6,959 nucleotides of DNA. It comes from an uncultured Collinsella sp. (GTDB lineage: Bacteria > Actinomycetota > Coriobacteriia > Coriobacteriales > Coriobacteriaceae). Both the position numbers and the translations under genes were made by a program. Where the stretch lies: contig CABUAL010000098.1 of assembly GCA_902489515.1 (NCBI GenBank), positions 1 to 6,959 on the forward strand, given 5' to 3'. Position 1 is the first letter of the stretch. The number at the start of each line of letters is the position of its first letter. Below are positions 1 through 6,959 of the stretch, piece after piece. The notes under the pieces are model-generated. The model saw only the letters and a program-made list of their open reading frames with translations, was not told the DNA's origin and ran no database searches.

Positions 1-186
1 AAGGCCGCCAAGGCTGCTGAGGCTGAGGCTGCTCGCAAGGCCGCCGCTGAGGCTAAGGCTGCCGAGAAGGCTAAGCGTGCTGCTAAGTTTGCCGAGGAGG
101 CTGCCAGGCAGGCCGCAGAGGCTCCCGCAGAGGCTCCCGTCGAGGAGGCCGCTGCCGAGGCCGAGACCACCGAGGCTGCTGAGTAA
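1..186 (+). CDS. C-terminal end of an Ala/Glu/Lys-rich protein (5' end outside window)
   Basis: Frame 1 is open from the first base to a TAA at 184-186, giving 61 residues. The composition is extreme: mostly Ala with Glu, Lys and Arg in AAEAEAARK- and AEKAKRAAK-like blocks. It begins as mixed-charge, helix-forming sequence and ends in an acidic Ala/Glu/Pro tail (APAEAPVEEAAAEAE). Such tails are low-complexity extensions on several unrelated proteins; in Actinomycetota, some ribosomal proteins and DNA- or RNA-binding proteins carry them. Because only the tail is visible, the protein cannot be identified. Codon use (gcc, gct, gag, aag) fits a well-expressed gene of this genome. A strong terminator begins 37 bases after the stop, so this gene ends its own transcription unit and is not co-transcribed with secA. 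I am confident that it is coding and that this is its end; the function is unknown. Confidence 0.8.
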   Translation, partial: KAAKAAEAEAARKAAAEAKAAEKAKRAAKFAEEAARQAAEAPAEAPVEEAAAEAETTEAAE

Positions 187-223
187 ATAGCTCGCCGCGG
201 AATCACTCGCATTCATGGCATAA

Positions 224-263
224 GGGCCGTGCATCCGTTTGGGTGCGCGGCCCTTTTCTTTTT
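224..263 (+). terminator. Intrinsic terminator after the Ala-rich protein gene
   Basis: GGGCCGTGCATCC (224-236) pairs with GGGTGCGCGGCCC (241-253) over 13 base pairs. Two of these are G-T wobbles, and the loop is the four bases GTTT. A T-rich tail (TTTTCTTTTT) follows at 254-263. This is a textbook rho-independent terminator on the + strand. Its loop-proximal half (CATCC / GGGTG) recurs in the terminator at 4612-4640. Confidence 0.93.
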
Positions 264-264
264 A

Positions 265-331
265 TTGGTGCAAACCAACCTGACCCCGCGGCACCAAGTT
301 GGTGCATGGGGGTCAGGTTTCTTTGCACCAA
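265..331. repeat. REP-like inverted doublet of two 33-bp units
   Basis: Two 33-bp units lie head to head around a single G at 298: unit A at 265-297 and unit B at 299-331. Each unit begins with TTGGTGC and ends with its exact reverse complement GCACCAA. Unit A matches the reverse complement of unit B at 28 of 33 positions, including the core AACCTGACCCC (277-287 in A; read from the opposite strand in B). The whole 67 bases can therefore fold either as one long hairpin (arms 265-287 and 309-331, 21 of 23 paired, inner stem 291-295/301-305) or as two separate hairpins. This is the organisation of REP/BIME-type intergenic elements. GGGGTCAGG-type cores are known to me from repeats linked to REP-associated tyrosine transposases, but membership in that group is inference. 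The element sits directly after a terminator, a common location for such repeats. Confidence 0.8.
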
Positions 332-332
332 A

Positions 333-399
333 TGGCAGGGGATACGTCGTTTGCCCAGATAAAACCTGCCAAAATAAACCTGTCCCTTTTTGGCAGGTT
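333..399. repeat. Second REP-like inverted repeat with alternative pairings
   Basis: AACCTGCCAAAA (363-374) is perfectly complementary to TTTTGGCAGGTT (388-399), giving a 12-bp stem with a 13-base loop (375-387). The loop contains AAACCTGTCCC, a close variant of the AACCTGACCCC core of the doublet at 265-331. Upstream, TGGCAGG (333-339) is also complementary to CCTGCCA (365-371), so the middle arm can pair with either side. The element starts two bases after the doublet and looks like a further member of the same cluster with different terminal arms. No T-run follows on either strand at the distance needed for a terminator. Confidence 0.7.
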
Positions 400-461
400 G
401 GTCGTAGTTATTACGTGGCGGTCAAGGTCGACCGCATAGGCTGCGCCCCGTTTGGCTAAAG

Positions 462-467
462 TACAAT
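462..467 (+). promoter_or_regulatory. Candidate -10 box for the secA-prfB operon
   Basis: TACAAT at 462-467 matches the sigma-70 type -10 consensus at five of six positions and is followed by AT-rich sequence (TATCTGTGTTTAA). Transcription would then start near 474, leaving a leader of about 55 bases before the chosen secA start. No good -35 box lies 16-18 bases upstream (the positions read roughly GGCTGC), so this is only a candidate. The upstream terminator implies that a promoter must exist somewhere in 264-529. Confidence 0.3.
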
Positions 468-517
468 TATCTGTGTTTAACTCGCCTCAAGCTGCACGGC
501 GTGGGGCGATGGCCAAA

Positions 518-522
518 AAGGA
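518..522 (+). promoter_or_regulatory. Ribosome binding site that sets the secA start
   Basis: AAGGA at 518-522, inside AAAAAGGAAAA, is seven bases before ATG 530. It favours 530 over three alternatives in the same frame. The TTG at 452 lies upstream of the candidate -10 box. The ATG at 509 has only GTGGGG very close by. The ATG at 539 is too far from this site. Confidence 0.7.
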
Positions 523-529
523 AAACCAC

Positions 530-3336
<2,807 letters not shown>

Positions 3337-3337
<1 letters not shown>

Positions 3338-4485
3338 TGGCTGAGGCTTTAGAGATAACGCCCGCCGAGCTGGACGCGTTCGCGGACCGGCTCGGCGAGG
3401 TCGAGTCGTATCTCCACCTGGACGAGAAGCGTACCCGTGTGACCGAGCTCGAGGCCAAAAGCGTTGCCCCTGGCTTTTGGGATGACGCCGACGCCGCCCG
3501 TGCCACCATGGAGGAGATCGCGCGTACCAAGGAAGATATCGCTGCCGTGGACACCGCGCGCGGCGAGCTTTCCGATGCCCGCGCCGCGCTGGAGCTTGTC
3601 GAGGAGATGGGGGATGACCCCGACGCCGTCGCCCTTCGCGAGGAGGCTACAGCCACGGCTGAGCGCCTGGCCCGTGCCATCGATGAGCTTGAGCTTTCGA
3701 GCTGGTTTACCGGTGAGTTCGATCACGGCGATGCCATTGTGACCATCAAGCCCGGACAGGGTGGTCTGGAGGCCCAGGACTGGACCTTCATGCTCTTTAA
3801 GATGTACATGAAGTACTGCCAGCGTCGCGGCTGGAAGGCCACCATCAACGACTGTCCCGCGGCCGAGGTCATCGGCATTGACCGTGCGACCTTTACCGTC
3901 GAGGGCAAAGACGCCTTTGGCATGCTGCGCGCCGAGGCCGGCGTCCACCGCTTGGTTCGCATTAGCCCCACCGACGACAAGAAGCGCCGCCAGACCACGT
4001 TTGCCGGCGTCGAGGTCATCCCCGTGCTACCCGATGATATCGACATCGAGATCAGTCCTGATGACATCCGCGTGGACGTGTACCACGCGAGCGGCCCGGG
4101 CGGTCAGGGCGTCAACACCACCGACTCCGCCGTGCGCGTGACGCATTTCCCCAGCGGCATTGTGGTCACCTGCCAAAACGAGCGCAGCCAGATCCAGAAC
4201 AAGGCCGCGTGCATGCAGATCCTCAAGGCTCGCCTGTACGAGATTGAGCTCGAGAAGCGCGCCGAGGCGCTCGATGAGATCCGCGGACCCAAGACCACGA
4301 TTGGTTTTGGCAACCAGATTCGCAGCTACGTGCTCTACCCGTACCAGATGGTCAAGGACCTACGCACGGGCGTGGAGACCAGCAATGTCGAGGCCGTCCT
4401 TGACGATGGCGACCTGGACCCGTTTGTTATTGGCTACCATCGCTGGGCCACCGGCAACGCCGACGCGGAGACCCCGTCTGCATAA
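3337..4485 (+). CDS. prfB: Peptide chain release factor 2 (RF2), no programmed frameshift
   Basis: RF2 reads UAA and UGA stop codons on the ribosome and triggers release of the finished protein. The 382-residue product has the N-terminal helical domain, the PCRF region (GQGGLEAQDWTFMLFKMY from 140), the stop-codon recognition loop (HRLVRISPTDDKKRRQTTF from 204), and the peptidyl-tRNA hydrolysis motif GGQ at 255-257 within GPGGQGVNTTDSAVRVTH. It ends with the typical NQIRSYVLYPYQMVKDLRT block. Unlike E. coli prfB, the frame is continuous through the YLHLDEK region where the in-frame UGA frameshift site would lie; absence of that autoregulation is known for actinobacterial prfB. The oddity is the recognition tripeptide: Ser210-Pro211-Thr212 replaces the standard Ser-Pro-Phe. 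Gln219 sits where E. coli RF2 has His; I recall Gln as usual in actinobacterial RF2. The start ATG overlaps the secA TAA by one base (TAATG), with AGGA at 3326-3329 seven bases upstream. Confidence 0.97.
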
Positions 4486-4500
4486 ACCGCCCGGTTTATG
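4481..4500. repeat. Perfect palindrome over the prfB stop codon
   Basis: CATAAACCG (4481-4489) and CGGTTTATG (4492-4500) are exact reverse complements separated by two bases, so about seven or eight pairs with a 4-6 base loop could form. The left arm contains the prfB TAA (4483-4485). No T-run follows directly, so it is not a classical terminator by itself; it may protect the mRNA 3' end or help termination together with the hairpins downstream. Confidence 0.6.
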
Positions 4501-4512
4501 TGGAAATGGATT

Positions 4513-4576
4513 AAAACCCTCCCAGCAGGGTGGTTTTGTATCCAGAGCAAACCCTGCGCAGGGGTGGTTTTTGTCC
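4513..4576 (+). terminator. Two direct copies of a hairpin-plus-T unit (possible tandem terminators)
   Basis: Copy 1 (4514-4543) and copy 2 (4549-4576) share the frame AAACCCT-(6 or 7 bases)-GGGTGGTTTT-GT-CC and are separated by five bases. Copy 1 folds as AAAACCCTCC (4513-4522) against GGGTGGTTTT (4528-4537) with one mismatch and one wobble. Copy 2 has the perfect palindrome CCCTGCGCAGGG (4552-4563) flanked by AAA and a five-T run (4568-4572). Each ends in four or five T, as a weak terminator would. The left arm of copy 1 could also pair with the right arm of copy 2, giving alternative folds. The likely role is ending the secA-prfB transcript in stages; this is inference. Confidence 0.45.
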
Positions 4577-4586
4577 GGCGAATCGG

Positions 4587-4592
4587 TAGAAT
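4587..4592 (+). promoter_or_regulatory. Candidate -10 box for the YitT-family gene
   Basis: TAGAAT at 4587-4592 matches the -10 consensus at five of six positions and lies in the only short stretch between the tandem hairpins and the next terminator. The sequence 16-17 bases upstream (GTGGTTT) is a poor -35. If it is real, the transcript would start near 4599 and almost at once meet the hairpin at 4612-4640. Confidence 0.25.
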
Positions 4593-4611
4593 CGAATACA
4601 AGAAGAAGTTC

Positions 4612-4640
4612 AAAGCGCATCCGATGGGGTGCGCTTTTTT
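4612..4640 (+). terminator. Strong intrinsic terminator directly before the YitT-family ribosome binding site
   Basis: AAAGCGCATCC (4612-4622) pairs with GGGTGCGCTTT (4627-4637) over 11 base pairs with one wobble and the four-base loop GATG. The run of six T at 4635-4640 completes the signal. The terminator ends two bases before the AGGGAGG Shine-Dalgarno segment (4642-4648) and 12 bases before the ATG at 4653. It could be the final stop for secA-prfB read-through or a leader hairpin limiting expression of the downstream gene. Confidence 0.85.
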
Positions 4641-4652
4641 GAGGGAGGCAGC

Positions 4653-5543
4653 ATGGCATATCGTCTGGACATCAAGCGCATTCTTTCGATGAACTTTTTT
4701 CACGACCTGCCCCAGATTATGTTGGGGTGCGCTCTGGCCGCTATTGCGACCGACCTGTTTTTGATTCCCAACGGCCTTGCTGCCGGTGGCGTTACGGGCC
4801 TTGCCACCATTATCCAGGCGGTCGGCGCATCGCGCGGTCTATCGCTTCCCGTTGGTATTCAGACGATCGTGATGAACGCCTTGCTGTTGCTGGTCGTTAT
4901 GCGCGAGGGCGGCATGTTCTACGTGGTGCAGACCGCGACGGGCTTTGTGCTGCTGGGCTTCTTTACCGATCTGTTCGCCCCGTTTGTAGCACCTCTGGCG
5001 GATGCGGACCTGATGCTCCCTGCCATGTGGGGCGGCATTATAACGGGCATCGGTTACGGCATGGTGTTGCGCGCCGGCGCCAACACCGGCGGCTCGGACA
5101 CGATTGGCCAAATCATCTCGCGTAACACCTCGCTGCCGGTGGGCTCGACCGTCATGGCGATCGATGTTGCCGTATGCGCGCTGTCGGCTCCGGTCTTTTC
5201 AATCGAAAACGCACTATATGCAGGCCTTTCGATGGTCATTAGCGGCTACGTGATCGATGCCGTGGTCGATGGTGGCAACAAGCGCCGTATGGTACTCATC
5301 ATCTCGGACAAGTTCCCTGATATCGCTGCCGATATCATGTATGGCCTGGGTCGTGGTTGTACCAAGTTTAAGGCGACTGGCATGTATTCGGGTGCCGAGA
5401 AGCCGGTGATTATGGTCATCGTGAGCCGTCGAGAGCTCAATACCCTCAAGACGATCGTGCGCGAGCGCGATCCTCACGCCATCGTGACGGTCGCTGACGT
5501 TACGGAAGCCTTCGGCGAGGGATTCAAGGACATTAGCGCGTAG
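4653..5543 (+). CDS. YitT-family integral membrane protein (DUF161 plus C-terminal DUF2179)
   Basis: The 296-residue protein has the two-part layout of the YitT family. The N-terminal membrane part (about residues 18-210) has several hydrophobic spans. It carries two family signatures: FLIPNGLAAGGVTGLA near 36-51 and RAGANTGGSDTIGQIISR from 140. The C-terminal cytoplasmic domain (about 225-296) has the DUF2179 pattern GRGCTKFKATGMYSG, then VSRRELNTLKTIVRERDPHAIVTVADVTEAFGEGF. The transported substrate or role is not settled for this family; transporter-like or regulatory functions are possible, and none can be assigned here. The start at ATG 4653 is chosen because GGGAGG (4643-4648) lies four bases upstream; a GTG at 4629 in the same frame falls inside the terminator loop and is rejected. 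The gene appears to stand alone, with hairpins before it and a 207-base gap after it. The stop is TAG. Confidence 0.92.
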   Translation: MAYRLDIKRILSMNFFHDLPQIMLGCALAAIATDLFLIPNGLAAGGVTGLATIIQAVGASRGLSLPVGIQTIVMNALLLLVVMREGGMFYVVQTATGFVLLGFFTDLFAPFVAPLADADLMLPAMWGGIITGIGYGMVLRAGANTGGSDTIGQIISRNTSLPVGSTVMAIDVAVCALSAPVFSIENALYAGLSMVISGYVIDAVVDGGNKRRMVLIISDKFPDIAADIMYGLGRGCTKFKATGMYSGAEKPVIMVIVSRRELNTLKTIVRERDPHAIVTVADVTEAFGEGFKDISA

Positions 5544-5750
5544 GGTCGATCGCGTTCCATCCAAAAGACGTTCACATTGATAAACCGTTTCATCAGCGGT
5601 TCTGCCTGCTAAATTGTTCAAATAATGATAAAAACTCTGGTAAAGCCATCAGTTTCCAGCATAATGAATGACGTACGTGCATTGCGGCTGTGTTGGGATT
5701 ACCTTCGGTGCCGTGCGCATTTTGTCTAATGAGGATGAAAGGAAGGCACA
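5544..5750. other. Intergenic region before the split transketolase
   Basis: The 207 bases are AT-richer than the flanking genes between about 5603 and 5670. I find a weak hairpin (AACCG 5583-5587 with CGGTT 5597-5601, nine-base loop) without a T-run, so there is no clear terminator for the YitT-family gene. A palindromic stretch lies at 5667-5683: AATG, then the perfect 8-bp palindrome ACGTACGT (5671-5678), then one extra G and CATT. Possible -10-like boxes (CATAAT at 5660-5665, TCTAAT at 5725-5730) lack partners at -35. A promoter for the transketolase pair is expected here but cannot be placed. Confidence 0.5.
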
Positions 5751-6581
5751 ATGAGCGACGAAGAGCTCAAAAAGGTTGCCAACGAGGTAAGGAAGGGCAT
5801 CGTCACCGGCGTGCACGCTGCCAAGTCCGGCCATCCGGGCGGTTCGCTCGGCGCTGCCGACATCATGACCTATCTGTACTTTGAGGAAATGAACGTCGAC
5901 CCTGCCGACCCCCGCAAGGCCGACCGCGATCGCTTCGTGCTTTCCAAGGGTCACTGCGCGCCTGGTCTGTACGCCGTGCTCGCCGAGCGCGGATTCTTCC
6001 CCAAGGAGGATCTCGAGACGCTGCGCCACATCGGCAGTCACCTGCAGGGCCATCCCAACATGAACGACACTCCGGGCGTCGATATGTCCACCGGCTCGCT
6101 GGGCCAGGGCATCTCCGCCGCCGTGGGCATGGCGGTTGCCGCCAAGCACTGGGGCGATACTTACCGCACGTACGCCCTGCTGGGCGATGGCGAGAGCGAG
6201 GAGGGCCAGGTCTGGGAGGCCGCCATGTTTGCCGGCAACCAGCAGCTCGACAACCTCTGCGTGATCGTCGACCATAACGGCCTGCAGATCGATGGCCCCG
6301 TCGAGGAGGTCAACGACCCCATGCCGCTCGCCGACAAGTTCCGCGCCTTCAAGTTCCATGTGGTGGAGCTCGCCGACGGCAACGACTTCGACCAGATCCG
6401 CGCCGCCTTTGCCGAGGCCCGCGCCACCAAGGGTCAGCCGACCGCCATTATCGCTGAGACCACGAAGGGCAAGGGCGTCTCCTTTATGGAGAACCAGGTG
6501 GGTTGGCACGGTAAGGCCCCCAACGATGAACAGTTTGAGCAGGCCATGGCAGAGCTCACGGCCGCCGGAGAGGAGCTCTAG
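5751..6581 (+). CDS. Transketolase, N-terminal (thiamine diphosphate-binding) subunit
   Basis: Transketolase moves two-carbon ketol units between sugar phosphates in the non-oxidative pentose phosphate pathway. The chain has 276 residues, about the size of the first third to half of a one-chain enzyme, and corresponds to its PP domain. Visible features are [19 protein letters not shown] (from 25, with His28), the substrate-side motif [11 protein letters not shown], and [16 protein letters not shown]. The cofactor motif starts at GDGE (145-148) and ends at DHN (174-176), with Asp146 and Asn176 as expected Mg ligands. The pyrimidine-binding half is absent and is supplied by the next gene, so this is a natural split and not a truncation. 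The start has AAAGGAAGG (5738-5746) just upstream. The related DXP synthase is less likely because of the length, the split layout and the GHCAPGLYA motif. Physiological sugar substrates cannot be read from sequence. Confidence 0.95.
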   Translation: MSDEELKKVANEVRKGIVTGVHAAKSGHPGGSLGAADIMTYLYFEEMNVDPADPRKADRDRFVLSKGHCAPGLYAVLAERGFFPKEDLETLRHIGSHLQGHPNMNDTPGVDMSTGSLGQGISAAVGMAVAAKHWGDTYRTYALLGDGESEEGQVWEAAMFAGNQQLDNLCVIVDHNGLQIDGPVEEVNDPMPLADKFRAFKFHVVELADGNDFDQIRAAFAEARATKGQPTAIIAETTKGKGVSFMENQVGWHGKAPNDEQFEQAMAELTAAGEEL

Positions 6582-6582
6582 G

Positions 6583-6959
6583 ATGGCAGACGTCAAAAAA
6601 ATCGCCACGCGCGTAAGCTACGGCGAGGCCCTCGTCGAGCTCGCCAACGAGCACGATGACTTTGTGGTCCTCGACGCCGACCTGGCCGCCGCCACGCAGA
6701 CCGGCAAGTTCAAGGCCGCCTGCCCCGATCGTTTCTTCGATGTGGGCATTGCCGAGAGCAACCTGATGGGCGTCGCCGCCGGTATCGCGACCACCGGCCG
6801 CGTTGCCTTCGCGAGCACCTTTGCCATGTTTGCCGCCGGCCGCGCCTTTGAGCAGGTCCGTAACTCCATCGGCTACCCGCATCTCAACGTTAAGATTGGC
6901 GCCACGCACGCCGGTATCTCGGTGGGCGAGGACGGCGCCACCCACCAGTGCTGCGAGGA
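6583..6959 (+). CDS. Transketolase, C-terminal subunit (partial, 3' end outside window)
   Basis: This is the second half of the split transketolase; 125 codons are visible before the window ends. It begins [21 protein letters not shown] and continues into the pyrimidine-binding domain: [11 protein letters not shown], then [26 protein letters not shown], then [40 protein letters not shown]. Glu58 in GIAESN is the expected catalytic glutamate that activates the aminopyrimidine ring of thiamine diphosphate. The GEDGATHQ segment is characteristic of transketolases. The ATG is one base after the upstream TAG. Its ribosome binding site AGGAG (6571-6575, seven bases before ATG) lies within the last codons of the N-terminal subunit, which implies coupled translation and near-equal production of the two chains. 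The frame is open to the last base. The missing part should be the rest of the Pyr domain and the C-terminal domain, roughly 180-200 more residues by comparison with other split enzymes. Confidence 0.95.
   Translation, partial: MADVKKIATRVSYGEALVELANEHDDFVVLDADLAAATQTGKFKAACPDRFFDVGIAESNLMGVAAGIATTGRVAFASTFAMFAAGRAFEQVRNSIGYPHLNVKIGATHAGISVGEDGATHQCCE

Larger units (their letters stand above)
187..529. other. Intergenic region before secA
   Basis: These 343 bases hold the terminator at 224-263, the REP-like repeat cluster at 265-399, a candidate -10 box at 462-467 and the secA ribosome binding site near 518-522. Between 400 and 461 I see only a short 5-bp hairpin (CGGTC 419-423 with GACCG 430-434) and no convincing gene. 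An open frame across 229-459 runs through the terminator and the repeats and has no usable ribosome binding site, so it is not taken as a gene. Confidence 0.7.

Noticed and set aside
1..186. Assigning the Ala-rich tail to a named protein such as a ribosomal protein
   Set aside because: Only low-complexity sequence is visible, and similar tails occur on unrelated proteins, so a name would be a guess.
265..399. CRISPR-like repeat array
   Set aside because: The units are inverted, not direct, are separated by one or two bases with no spacers, and differ in sequence; no cas gene is present.
229..459. A 76-codon open frame on the + strand in the gap before secA
   Set aside because: It starts inside the terminator stem, runs through the REP-like repeats, has no ribosome binding site and no recognisable protein features.
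452..529. Upstream extension of secA to TTG 452 or ATG 509
   Set aside because: The extra residues do not resemble SecA N-termini, TTG 452 precedes the likely -10 box, and ATG 530 has the best-spaced Shine-Dalgarno sequence.
4629..4652. GTG 4629 as start of the YitT-family protein
   Set aside because: It lies within the terminator hairpin, and ATG 4653 has GGGAGG immediately upstream.
5583..5601. Terminator after the YitT-family gene
   Set aside because: Only five base pairs with a nine-base loop and no following T-run.
5649..6608. A 319-codon open frame on the - strand opposite the transketolase subunit
   Set aside because: Same antisense effect; the + strand encodes a complete, motif-bearing transketolase N-terminal subunit.

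Overview
The window looks like housekeeping chromosome from a high-GC Actinomycetota bacterium, most likely a Coriobacteriia member such as Collinsella. This is inferred from the GC-rich codon choice, an actinobacterial-style RF2 sequence, a split transketolase and the style of the intergenic repeats; no rRNA or other decisive marker is present. No mobile gene, CRISPR array, tRNA or rRNA was seen.

Layout, all genes on the + strand: (1) the last 61 codons of an Ala/Glu/Lys-rich protein (1-186), closed by a strong intrinsic terminator (224-263). (2) A 343-base intergenic stretch (187-529) holding a compact cluster of REP-like inverted repeats (265-399) and a weak candidate promoter. (3) secA (530-3337) and prfB (3337-4485), which share one base and form a translationally coupled pair for protein export and translation termination. 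(4) A hairpin-rich gap (4481-4652) with a palindrome over the prfB stop codon, two direct copies of a hairpin unit, and a strong terminator that ends only 12 bases before the next start codon. (5) A YitT-family membrane protein (4653-5543). (6) A 207-base gap with no clear signal. (7) A split transketolase: the N-terminal thiamine-diphosphate-binding subunit (5751-6581) and, one base after its stop codon, the C-terminal subunit (6583 onward, cut by the window edge). The two chains would assemble into one active enzyme of the non-oxidative pentose phosphate pathway.

No new multi-gene system is evident. The observations most worth following are the RF2 stop-codon recognition tripeptide, which reads Ser-Pro-Thr instead of the near-universal Ser-Pro-Phe; the three-unit REP-like repeat cluster before secA; and the terminator placed directly against the ribosome binding site of the YitT-family gene, whose hairpin tip is shared with the first terminator of the window.
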